A DNA stretch of 64,000 nucleotides from Tritrichomonas musculus (Eukaryota > Parabasalia > Tritrichomonadida > Tritrichomonadidae): NCBI GenBank assembly GCA_039105265.1, contig JAPFFF010000057.1:372001-436000 (forward strand), given 5' to 3'. Below the pieces are notes generated by a model. That model made no database searches and was not told where the DNA came from. It worked only from the letters and a program-made list of their open reading frames with translations. Position 1 is the stretch's first letter. Each line of letters opens with the position of its first letter. Below, in pieces: positions 53,586 to 63,880 of this stretch. The translations under genes and the position numbers were made by a program.

Positions 53586-55259
53586 TTATTTATTTACTTT
53601 TATTCTTTTTAAGACGAGATGAATTGTGTATCCATGATAAATATCACATTTTTTTAATGTGAGTTCATCATCAAGTAGTTTTCCATTAAAAACTAAAATT
53701 TGTTGACTAGGAGTATAACCTGTTTTTTTTTCAATTCTTTTTTTAATATCATTAACAGTATTATCCATTCCACAATCAATGACATATATTTTACCCGTTA
53801 ATCTTTTAACGTTTATAGTAAATAAATAATTTGAAACATGTAAACTTAAGTTAATTGTTGAGTCTTTGATTATATTATAGTCAATAAGGCTGCATTCGTC
53901 ATTAAGACTTTTGTTAGCATATGTTAAACATTGTAACGATTGCTTGATTTTTATTTTTTCATAAATTATATCTTTAATTTCTTCAATTGTAGTTGTTGGC
54001 TGAACTTGAATTGTAATATGCTTATTATTCAATGTTTTAACAAATATTGTATATGGTTGGTCAAAATTATTATTTCTTTCATTATTTTCTTCTTCTTTAT
54101 TTTTTTCTTCTTCTTTGTTTTTTTCTTCTTCTTTGTTTTTTTCTTCTTCTTTGTTTTTTTCTTCTTCTTTGTTTTTTTCTTCTTCTTTGTTTTCTTCCTT
54201 TTTCTTTAATTCTTTTTCACATTTGGTTAATTCAATTATCTTTTCATTGAATATTTTTTCTCTTTCTTTTGATTTTTCTATTTCTTCTTTCATTTGGTTC
54301 ATTAATTCTTCGTAACATTTTGCCTTTCTTTCTTCTTCTTCTTTCATTCTGATAATTTCATTTTGTTGTTCATTAAACTTTTGTGTCATTTGTGAGAACA
54401 AAAATGAAAATTCTTCTTTCATTTTGTTCACTTCACTTGTCAATTGTGCTGTTGTCTTTAAAAGTGTCGAGTTAATCATATTGAAATCAAATTTATTTGA
54501 ATAATTGTGAATTAGCCGATTAATTACACCAATTGACTGTTCTCCAAAATCAACATAAGAAAACAAAATGGATGCATCAATTTCATATTTATCTAAGCAT
54601 TTAAATAAAAATTCAATCACTTCATTTGAATTTTTTTTAACTTTTTGAGAAAATTGATATTGACGATTGAAAATTTGATCTAAAATTGAGATAGGAAGAA
54701 GAAGCATTTCTGGATTTTGAACATAATCATTCAAGTGCATTGATATAATTTCTACTTCTTTTTCTATATTGTAGAAATATGGTGGTATTTTATTTAACTC
54801 ACTTTTTCTTTGATTATTTGGCCCTATTTTTAGTTTAAACAAAATTGATGGTAAAACTAATTTGTTGGAATATACTTCAAAATATTTGTCTGTTATTTTG
54901 ATTAATTCAATAAATTCAAACTTGTGTGAAAGATACTGGAGTGGAATTACATCTGAAAGTTGGATTTTACAAGGCTGATTACAACATGAAGCAATAAAGG
55001 CCTGAATTGCTTCCTCTGGAATATCAAGTAATGCTTCATCTGTTCCATTTAAAAGGTCGATTTCGTTGACATGAGTAAATTGTTTTTCATTTCGATAAAA
55101 AAATTGTGAATTTTTTTTAAGCAAGTCAAAGTCAATTGGATATTTTTTATCTTTATAAATAAAATATTTGGTGTTTTGTATGATCTTGTTCCCAACATGA
55201 AAAGATAGAACAATATTATCAAAACTCATTTTGATTTTTTGAACAAATAAAATTTTCAT
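53586..55259 (-). CDS. BTB-like/coiled-coil protein with two C-terminal ubiquitin-like domains
   Basis: A 557-residue intact protein. Residues 11-120 look like a BTB/POZ fold (DFDLLKKNSQFFYRNE, GTDEALLDIPEEAIQAFI, DVIPLQYLSHKFEF), followed by a helical region. A coiled coil runs from about 275 to 350. An 18-bp tandem repeat codes for about six KEEEKN units (352-395). Two ubiquitin-like domains end the protein: 401-477 (YTIFVKTLNNKHITIQVQPT, TTIEEIKDIIYEKIKI) and 478-557 (FTINVKRLTGKIYVIDCGMD, NDIKKRIEKKTGYTPSQQIL, VFNGKLLDDELTL). There is no terminal Gly-Gly, so it is not a conjugated ubiquitin. BTB proteins commonly bring substrates to cullin-3 ligases and Ubl domains bind proteasome or ligase parts; a ubiquitin-pathway adaptor is inferred. 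Met11 is an alternative start. Confidence 0.85.
   Translation of the reverse strand: MKILFVQKIKMSFDNIVLSFHVGNKIIQNTKYFIYKDKKYPIDFDLLKKNSQFFYRNEKQFTHVNEIDLLNGTDEALLDIPEEAIQAFIASCCNQPCKIQLSDVIPLQYLSHKFEFIELIKITDKYFEVYSNKLVLPSILFKLKIGPNNQRKSELNKIPPYFYNIEKEVEIISMHLNDYVQNPEMLLLPISILDQIFNRQYQFSQKVKKNSNEVIEFLFKCLDKYEIDASILFSYVDFGEQSIGVINRLIHNYSNKFDFNMINSTLLKTTAQLTSEVNKMKEEFSFLFSQMTQKFNEQQNEIIRMKEEEERKAKCYEELMNQMKEEIEKSKEREKIFNEKIIELTKCEKELKKKEENKEEEKNKEEEKNKEEEKNKEEEKNKEEEKNKEEENNERNNNFDQPYTIFVKTLNNKHITIQVQPTTTIEEIKDIIYEKIKIKQSLQCLTYANKSLNDECSLIDYNIIKDSTINLSLHVSNYLFTINVKRLTGKIYVIDCGMDNTVNDIKKRIEKKTGYTPSQQILVFNGKLLDDELTLKKCDIYHGYTIHLVLKRIKVNK
54085..54200 (-). repeat. 18-bp coding minisatellite (KEEEKN)
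   Basis: About six nearly perfect 18-bp units (plus strand TTCTTCTTCTTTGTTTTT) sit in frame inside the BTB/Ubl gene and lengthen its charged linker. Confidence 0.9.
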
Positions 55260-55470
55260 TTTTTGAGAGTTTTTATTTATATGCCAGTAGTATTTGAGAG
55301 AAAAAAAAATTAAAATTTGCCATATAATTTTTTCAAAGTTTTTTTTTATGCTGGAAATTTTTGAGAGAAAAAGTTAAAATTTTCAAAATTTCAAAATATT
55401 TTTCCAAAGGTCATATTTTTTATATTTTCCAAATATAAATATCTCTTTATTATCCAAATTTAAATCCTTT

Positions 55471-55511
55471 TAATTATTGCTATCTAATTATTGCTATCTA
55501 ATTATTGCTAT
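55471..55511. repeat. 14-bp tandem repeat, three units
   Basis: TAATTATTGCTATC is repeated almost three times in the spacer upstream of the BTB/Ubl gene. Confidence 0.85.
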
Positions 55512-55695
55512 TATATATAAAAATATATACAATATTAATTTTATTAATAACCATATTTCTAAAATCGTCAATTAATTTTGTAAAATACCCCTTAAAAACT
55601 AATTTTTTCATCTGCCAATATTTCTAAATTATAAAATTTATAAATAATACTTTTATTTAAAGTATTATGTCACTTTTGTATTTAAAGAGACAAGA

Positions 55696-55818
55696 ATGAT
55701 TATTACTAATGATGAGGCATCTTCAGAGGAAGTGATTATAACATCATCTAATCATGAAGAAGAGCAGAAAAATGAAGTCAAACTAGATTTACAACCTAAA
55801 AATATTAAAAAAATTTAA
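55696..55818 (+). CDS. possible 40-residue acidic small protein
   Basis: ATG at 55696 opens a 40-codon frame reading MIITNDEASSEEVIITSSNH and then EEEQKNEVKLDLQPKNIKKI. TCACTT lies about 27 bases upstream, near a trichomonad initiator. An overlapping 10-codon frame starts at that site. Residue use is less AT-driven than in neighbouring spacer frames, but there is no homology to lean on. It could be chance. Confidence 0.25.
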   Translation: MIITNDEASSEEVIITSSNHEEEQKNEVKLDLQPKNIKKI

Positions 55819-56060
55819 ATTATTATTTTTCTAAGTAATATTTTAATACTTTCATGGATTTTCCATTGCAAATATGAAATTTCATATTATGAAAAATGCC
55901 AAATAAATAATTTAAAATTTTTAATATATTTTAATCATCTTTTTTTTATTAATACCATTAAATACAAATATTTCAAAAATAAAATTAGATGAATATGTCT
56001 TATTCTATCCAAAAATAGTGCAATATTATTTTAAAAATTGAATGCAAAATGATCGTTCTG

Positions 56061-56119
56061 GAATTTATTTCCAAAAAAAAGAATCTATTTCCTAAAAAAA
56101 AGAATTTATTTCCTAAACG
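56061..56119. repeat. 20-21-bp tandem repeat, three units
   Basis: Units like GAATTTATTTCCTAAAAAAA run from 56061 to about 56119, just before the end of the kinase-Sel1 pseudogene. Confidence 0.8.
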
Positions 56120-56125
56120 ACTGTA

Positions 56126-58449
56126 TTAAATAATAGAATTAAAGTTATCTTCGATAAATTCAGAAGCTCTATCTATTCCATTTTCAGACAGCTTTTTCAT
56201 GATTTTGAAGGCTTCTTCGCGATTTTCTTCACAACACAATCCTTTGAATTTCATCACTGCAATGAAATACAAAGCGATTGGATGGTTTGCTTTCGAAATA
56301 GCTGAAAAATAATGGAAAGCTTGCTTGTATTGCTTCGAATTATAAAGATTAATCGCATATTCAAGCGGCACCATAAAATTGCCCTATTCAATCAGCTTGT
56401 TCATCATCAAATATGTTTTTTCTGGATCGTTTTCAGTGGATGATTTTTTAGCAAGTTTTTCCGTTGCTTGAGCATTACCATTATCTGACGCAATTTTGAA
56501 GTATTTGAGAGATTCTTCTGAATTTTCTGCCTCAAGCATGAAACCGAGCGAAACGTTTGACTGCTGATCGCCTCTTTCAGCAGCCCCTTAAAGTATCTGG
56601 CAGCTTCTTTTGTTTCTCCTTGCTTCAGTAGCAAATGTGCGTATTCCAGCTGAGCATGCGTGCTTCCACATTCGGCTGCTTGCTTGTAGTAAAAAAGTGA
56701 CTTTTCGGGATCTGTTTCTTCCAGAATGAAACCGATGTGATACATCGAATTTGAATCGTTTTGATAAGCGCAGATTAAAAATATTTCTTTCGCTTTTTTC
56801 ATGTTTTTTTCTGTTCCAATTCCAAGCATGAAACACAGTCCGTAGTTGTTAATTGTTGCTCTTGTTTGATTCGCATTAAATGCCTTTTCAAAGCATTCAA
56901 ATGCTTTTCGACGCATTTCTTCTTTCTTTTCTTTTTCTTCTTCGATTTTATTGATGTAGTATATTCCGATGTCCGTTGAAAATATCTCATTAAAATCATC
57001 TGCACCGCTCTCAAGCATTGTCGATATTCCCCTTTGGAAGTCCTTTTTCGTTCCGATTCCATGCGTAATGAAATGTCCGAGAAGGCTTTTTGAGTACTTT
57101 TCTTTTTTAATCGCTCCTTCTTTTGCTATTTCATATGCATAGCTGTCTTCTTTGAAGTATTCGTGTGAGAGTCTGGAGAGCAAAAAGTAGGAAAGATCGA
57201 ATCCGTTTTTACATGCAAATTTGAGATGATTTCGAGCTTTTTCAAAGGTCGTCTTTTTATCAACTTCGTCGTTATTTTTCATGAGATACAGAGCGTATTT
57301 GTGGTGTGCAACTGGGTTGTTTATTGATATTCCTTCTTCACAAGTGCTTAGGAACAAATATGGAGATTCAGATAAGCATCTGTTAAAAACGGAATTTATT
57401 GTTTCTTTGTCGCAATTATCATTAAAAAAGTGCATCAATTTATTCCCATCATTGCATGAAATTAGTTCTTCAATTGTATTTGTTGCACTTGCTGATGTTT
57501 CTTTATTTAAATCATCGTTTTCAATTTCTGTATCAATTATCTTTACTTCTCGAACACAAATATCATTTTCTACAAATTTTTGTGGAACAATAAACTCTTC
57601 TCGAAGCGTTTCAATCGATGAAACATAGTTCATGAAATCTTTTGCAACAATCTTGTCTGATATAGAGTCTTGGTTTTCTTTCAAGTAGCAAACAATATCA
57701 TTGAATGTCGGCCTATCTTCTGGATTCGATGACCAGCATTTCTCAATCAAATTGACATAAAATTGTGGAACATTTTCTTTGATTTCTGGTCGGTTTCCAT
57801 TTACAACAATTTCATTGTATATTTGCGTATTTTTATTAAGTTTTTCACTCGGAATGTCAGATGTAATAATTTCATAAACAATGAAAGCAAATGCATAAAC
57901 ATCACTCGATTAGCTGTAATTGTTTTCTTGCAAGATTTCAGGTGCTGAATAAATTGGATTCGCTTTCAAAACTGAGATTGATTGATGTGTCATGCTGTCT
58001 GATGGCAAGAAACAGTTTGATAATCCAAAATCTCCGATTTTTGGAAGCAGAAATTCATCAAGAAATATGTTTTCTGGCTTCAAATCACGATGAATTATGT
58101 CAAATGAGTGCAAGTATGCCATTCCTGACGCAATTCCGTAAATAACAATAAGTTTCTTAATGTCTGTCCAGCCATTGATTGCAACTTCCCCTCGTTCAAG
58201 TTCGAAGATTTCTTTCAATGTTCCATTCGTTACATGTTCTGTGACGATGACTGGCTTTCGCTCTTTCTTGAAGTTAAATTGGCTAAATCCGACAAATTTC
58301 AGCAATGATTGATGATTTAATTGAGAAATAACTTTCAATTTATTTGATAATTCACGAATATCTTCTTCGGTGAATTTGTTTATCTTCAGCATTGAGAACT
58401 TGGCTGTGTACATGTCTCCTGTTTCAAGTTCTTTGATTTCGAAATTCAT
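56126..58449 (-). pseudogene. broken kinase-Sel1 gene with canonical kinase loop
   Basis: From the ATG at 58449 the frame reads MNFEIKELETGDMYTAKFSM; the AKF lysine is present but the glycine loop that should precede it is missing, and a TGA lies directly before the ATG. The kinase has IIHRDLKPENIFL, DFGLSN and APEIL. At 57910-57912 a TAA interrupts NYS-SSDVYAFAFIVYEII. The frame resumes through WSSNPEDRPTFNDI and nine or so Sel1 repeats. Near 56585 the frame shifts by one base; the new frame reads AAERGDQQSNVSLGF and on to LIE, a TAG at 56384-56386, and GNFMVPLEYAINLYNSKQYK to 56126. Two stops and one shift; all other motifs are kept, so decay is recent or part of it is assembly error. Confidence 0.82.
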
Positions 58450-58460
58450 TCAAAAAATTG

Positions 58461-58465
58461 AATGA
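58461..58465 (-). promoter_or_regulatory. initiator-like element TCATT before the kinase-Sel1 pseudogene
   Basis: TCATT on the minus strand, its A 14 bases before the ATG at 58449. The promoter signal is still present although the frame is broken. Confidence 0.45.
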
Positions 58466-58473
58466 ATTTCACA

Positions 58474-59919
58474 AAAAATGTGAGTTTGTGACAATTCAAT
58501 ACTAAATTGAAATTAAAATTTCCTTTCAAAAATTGTGAGGCTTTAGCAGAGCCTTACGTTTAAATGCACGTGTTTACTATAAAATCCAAAATAGCTTGCT
58601 ATAAGTTTCCAAGTATGTAAAGATCTTTGATATTCTACAATATTTTTTTTATTTTTCTCCTTTTTACATTTTTTTTTAATAATAAAATGACTTTTTGCTA
58701 AATCTTATTTTATATGTTATGCTTGTTGTTCAAAATGTTGTAATATTCATAATTTTATTTTCAATATTTATAGAAATAATTTTATGTTTTGATATTTTCA
58801 TCAAAATAATAAAATATTTGCCGACACAATGCTTTTTTTCAAATCATTATGAAAAAATGTTAAAAATTGTTCGAATCATATTATGCAAATTGTAAATCTT
58901 AAATAATTAAAAAGAGAGTAACATGAATTTTAACTGAAACACTTCAAAAAAGACATAAAAAAGGCGCTAAATTTGAGAAATAAAAAATGGCGCCAAATTT
59001 GAAAAAGAATTTACAAATTCATCCATATCTTTTGAAATATTTTTATTAAAAAAAAATTAATTAACAAAATCAATTATACAGCTATTATCTGATTTATTTT
59101 TAGTATATTTTTAAATACCTAATTAAATGAAAAAAATTATTTTTTAAAAATTTGAATTAAACTATGAAAACAGGATGATAATATCATTTATTACTGATTT
59201 AATAAAATTGGTAATAATAGTTTTCACTAATATTAAATTTTTCTGAGATTATTTAAAAAAACAGGTTTTATCCTGAAAAGTAAATTTGAAGCATTTAATA
59301 TAAACCTTATAGCTGTATGAAACAGTTTGATGAATATCATAAATTGAAATTTAAAGGATAATGCCAAAATTTAAAAATAATATTTAATAAGGTTTTTTAA
59401 CATACGTTTTTTTCAAAAAATAAAATAAATTCATGATGTATAAACTTTATACGAACCTATATATTATAATAATTTTCAGCAATATTAAAAAAAAGTATTC
59501 AATTATTTGATATCTGTAAAATAGCTATTTTTTGATATCAAGATTTTGGATTTAAAATGAGATATTGATAAGATCAAAGGATGTTAATAGCAAATTGTGC
59601 GAATAGACATCGTTTTGTAAAAACCTTTTCGAAACATGATCAAAATAATTATTACGTTTTTCAGCAAATTTGGTATACATTTGGATGACAAATATAATTA
59701 AAATCTTTGATATCAGCTGAAAATAATGACTTAAAAACAAAACATGAGATATTGATTCAGAACGAAAAATGGACTTTTTAATTTTCTAATTTTCGCAAAA
59801 TATTAAAATTAAATGTATCAATAGAAAAAATTGAATAAAAATTAAAAAAAAAGATTTTTTTTCTGAGTAATTTCATAATTTTTTTGAAAAGAATTCAATT
59901 GTCGCAAACTCACATTTTT
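58474..59919. mobile_element. 1.45-kb stretch bounded by a 27-bp inverted repeat
   Basis: AAAAATGTGAGTTTGTGACA plus ATTCAAT at 58474-58500 is mirrored at 59893-59919 with two mismatches. Inside there is no gene; GGCGC(C/T)AAATTTGA occurs twice near 58963 and 58988, and an 8-bp-stem hairpin GTGAGGCT/AGCCTTAC lies near 58529-58551. It starts about 25 bases upstream of the kinase ATG. No target duplication found, so this may be an element or an older rearrangement. Confidence 0.45.
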
Positions 59920-62900
59920 ATGAGTTTTATGGGTATTTAAAGAGTAAAAAAATTCCTTGATGTGTATTTGGCGATTGCTTGAAGTTTTTGCTGAGATATT
60001 GATGAAATTCGTAAAAAAAAAGATTGGTAAATAAGATTTTGAGATAAAATATAATAAAATTTAAAAAATGAGAGGAAATATTTTATGTCATAATAATTGA
60101 GGGAAAAAATAGTGGTCTGCCTTTTTACTTTAAGTTTATTATAACGGCTGAGAGTAGGAACAGATATGAAAAATAAAAATGTTATGGAGTTGATACTGAG
60201 ATGAGAGATGCAAGTGAAATATGTGCTGCGACAAGGGTAAACTGTAGTTGAGATAAATTTGAAATATTGCTTGAGATGCGACAGTTGTAGTGCTTGCTTT
60301 TGAGTTTTTTTAATTTGAAACCGCCACCAATTGTCCGAACAATGGTGATATGAATTCTATGTATGGTATTCAAAAAGTTTGAGCGCCTCTTTTTATTTTT
60401 CTCAATTTTTATATCCCCATAGAAACAAAAAAAGTTGAGATATTTTAAAATATTAGTTTTTTGATTGTGTTTTAAATATATCTCAGCTAAATTAATATAA
60501 AATCTTATTTTTATCATTTATTAAAATTTCTGATATATAGTTGGTGGAAATAATTATGTTTTTGGGACATAATCATGTTTGCTCAACTTTTTGAATGGTA
60601 CACAAAAATAAAACACATTTTTCTCAATACTTTTTAAAGATAATTTGATGATATTATATACTTTATTAATGTATTTTATGTACATCATTATTTAATTAAA
60701 TGAGCTATTATATTTGTGATTTATATGAAATTTTGCCATTAATGTAAAAAAAAGTCAAAATGCTTATTTTATTCTCAATAATTGAAACTTGGGATTTAAT
60801 AATAATATCATTAATTCATAATCAGTAATGATATAATTTTGTCAGATAATTGATATCTAAAAATTTTCATATAAGAAAATTTTGATGCACAAAATAAAGT
60901 TAAAAATCATATCACTTTTTTGTTTTTTTCAATAAAAAATAAAAACTTTTTAATTTTTATTTAAATATTTGATATAATGCATATAGTATAATGATATTGA
61001 AAGAATAAAATTGGCGGTTCTACTCAAGATCTATTACCTTAATGAAAAAGAGTAACTTCTGAAATAACTTAAAAAGACTTTCAATTTTAGACATTGAGAA
61101 ATTATTTTCATTATTTTAATAGTTCTTCTATACTTACCTAATATTTATTGATTAATTGCTATTTTTAATGCTATTATAATAGAAAAAATAAAAAAGTGAA
61201 ATTTGTATATTTCTTAGAAAAACCTGAAATCTTGATGGGCAACAATGATTTTTAGAGGATTAATAATATATTTCATTGTATGTGTTATCAAATAATGTAA
61301 TTTTGAAATCATATCAATTATGCATGAGTGATTTATGAATGATTTTGAATGAAAAAAAGAAAAATGAAATTTTTCCAAGATTGATTCTTTTTCAACCATA
61401 TTATTATATTTATTATATTATATGCATCATATAGATGATTAATACTGCATCTAATTTGAAATAAAATAAACTCACTTTTCAAAATTAGTAATTTTGAGGA
61501 TGTCCCACAAACTAAATAGTCTATAGATTCTTCCATATTTTTGATATTGTTTTTAATATTTTATATTAAAATTATATAAACTATATAATTATTATTTTGT
61601 CGAAGAAAATTTAATATATGCAACAAATAAACTTTTGTTTCAAAATTGAATTATTTTTCAATATTTTGAATATGATTCATCAAAATAAAAAAAAATATTT
61701 TTTTTGGCTTAATTTAATTGAAATATTGATTTTTATTAATGAAATTTATATTTAAAAATAATCCTCTGAAAGTAAAACTCTTGATTTTTAATATATTTTT
61801 GCAAATTAATATGATTTATTTAAGATTCTGAAAAGAAAACCCATAAGAAAGAATATTATAGCAAATAAATGATAAAAATCAAAAGTAATTATTAAAAATA
61901 ATTATAATTTCTTGAAAATTGTTTTTATTCATTATTATTCATTGTTTTTTTTTTTTTTCAATTTTTTGCAGTAGAAGATGAGCTAGTACCAAAATCGTGT
62001 GAACTTATGAAGTATTTATAAAAATTTAACTTAAGTTTATTGTTTAGGTCGTAAATATTTTGAAATTAAATAGAATAGGTAATTTCTTTTTAGCAATTAC
62101 CAACTTTTTGTAATTTAAAAATCTGAAATCCTAATTTTTGGAGTATATAAATAATGATACTATCATTTAATAAGATAAATTTCTTTTATATTTGAGAAGA
62201 ATTTCGTAAATCATTACAGATGCAATATTTATCTATAATTTTTTTCATTTAAAAATTATTAATAATAGTATTTGAAGAAATAATAATTTTTATAATTGTT
62301 TTTATATAATAAATATATTATAATTTTTATTATAACTTATTTTTATATCGAGATAAATATATTTTAATGATAAATAAAAACTTCATATTTAATCAAGTTA
62401 GGCATAAGATATACGGATTAAATAAAATAAAATAAGTTTTCATACATATTCTTCCAATAACAAGAAATAAATCTTTTTTTATACTGTTAAAATTGGTATT
62501 TTTTTAAATATAAAATACGTTATTTTTGGCTCCCCCACATCTGTCAAAAATGATTAAGCAAATTTATTTGCTAATATCTTAATTTTAACTCAACAAATTT
62601 TTGATTAATATATCAATTTATAATTTAATAAAATTAATAAAAAATAAAATAATGATTAATAGAATATTTATAGATTATTTTTTTTGTTTCAATCAAAACA
62701 ACTTGATGATCTTGTTTTTACAAAAGAAAATCAAAACTGTGGCGCAAAAATGCAAATTACTAATATAATCATGTTACAAATGCTGTATATCCTTTCAAAA
62801 CAAAAAAATATATTTACAAGTCAAAGATATTGAGAATTATATTATTTTCACGAATCAGTCATTCAGTTAAATTATAAGCTACATTAAATGATAATTTGCC

Positions 62901-63118
62901 TTTTTCACAATATTAGATCAAATATATGAAATATATATGATAATTTGCATTTCTCTATTTTATACCATTTTTTATTTCATATGGACTTATACATTTTATA
63001 TTATAATTTTTATAAAAACATTTTAATTCTATTTATGATTTATTTAAGTTTTTTTTTTCCTCCAAATTTGTCACTTTTTGTGCAAAAAACACTTTTTAGG
63101 AAACTTTTTCAGTATTTG
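59920..63118. other. 3.2-kb gene-poor AT-rich stretch
   Basis: No convincing gene. A short imperfect inverted repeat holding ATTCAAAAAGTT lies at 60361-60384 and 60581-60603 and may bound a 240-bp element. A T run lies near 61946-61958. Open frames here are short and driven by AT composition. Confidence 0.6.
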
Positions 63119-63645
63119 TCACTTTTTGGGCACTTTTTGGGCACTTTTTGCAATCGCTTGAGGAATCAAAATATTCTTAAGGGATGAACAGCCACTAAAG
63201 CAATATTCACCAAGTGAAACTAGTGGCAGAGGAAGATTAATTTCTTCCAATAAATGACAGTCAGCAAATGCATAATTTTGTATTTTGGTAACTGAATGTT
63301 GAATTACTAATTTTGTCAGCGAAAAACACTCTTTAAAGGATGATTCACCAATGAAAGGAATTTGAGCTGGAATTTCTGTTTTACTTGACGACATGCATCC
63401 TTTGAAAGCATAACTTCCACTTTTCATTACTGAAGAAGGAATTATTATTTGCTGTAACAGAGCACAATCTTCAAATGCATGATCACATATTTCTTGAATC
63501 GACATAGGAATGTCGATTACTTTAAAATTTCCCCAATTATTAGAAATATTACCAAGGACAGTTAATACTGATAAAAAAACTTTTACAACTTCGATGTGTT
63601 TAAAGTTAACAGCTGTTAGAAATGCGGTTTTATTAAATAATAAAT
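63119..63645 (-). pseudogene. BspA-type LRR fragment preceded by an ankyrin-like piece
   Basis: The open frame runs from after a TGA near 63648. It first reads NKTAFLTAVNFKHIEVVKVF, an ankyrin-like unit, then FKVIDIPMSIQEICDHAFED and five LRR_5/BspA repeats (AFKGCMSSSKTEIPAQIPFI, NYAFADCHLLEEINLPLPLV, YCFSGCSSLKNILIPQAI). The end AKSAQKVPKK is read from a 12-bp tandem repeat GCCCAAAAAGTG, so the true C-terminus is lost. The first in-frame ATG is at 63505, inside the LRR part. No signal peptide or membrane segment. An ankyrin-LRR mosaic fragment. Confidence 0.65.
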
Positions 63646-63659
63646 ATCAAAATTTATTA

Positions 63660-63880
63660 ATAAATACGATATATATATAACATAATTTAAATCAATAAAA
63701 TAAAAATGTAATTAAACATATAAATATATAAAAACTTCATACAAAAATAAAAAATTTTGGTTAAATATATCGATTTTTGAGTTTTGTAAAAGAATTTTAA
63801 CAAGTTCAAGGTAATTGTATTTGCATGAATGTTTTAGCAATACCTCATAATCTTCTTGTGAATTTTTTGATCTTCAAGGA
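63660..63880 (-). pseudogene. ankyrin-repeat fragment
   Basis: Near 63750-63870 the minus strand reads SQEDYEVLLKHSCKYNYLEL then VKILLQNSKIDIFNQN, one ankyrin-like unit. It is followed by about 120 bases of AT-rich sequence and then the ankyrin-like unit of the next fragment, suggesting that one gene has been interrupted. I see no trichomonad splice signals there. Confidence 0.4.

Noticed and set aside
53940-54315. Phe/Leu-rich open frames on the plus strand opposite the BTB/Ubl gene
   Set aside because: They are the complement of the KEEEKN repeat and coiled coil.
16367-57912. Possible alternative genetic code with TAA/TAG read as an amino acid
   Set aside because: Stops inside otherwise open frames fall where Leu, Tyr, Gly, Gln or other residues are expected, not one residue, and the large intact genes end at ordinary stops without internal ones. 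Frameshifts occur in the same genes. Decay or assembly error explains them better.
63660-63760. Intron between ankyrin-like pieces
   Set aside because: The extended trichomonad splice signals (GTATGT-type 5' site and ACTAAC...ACACAG 3' end) are not present.
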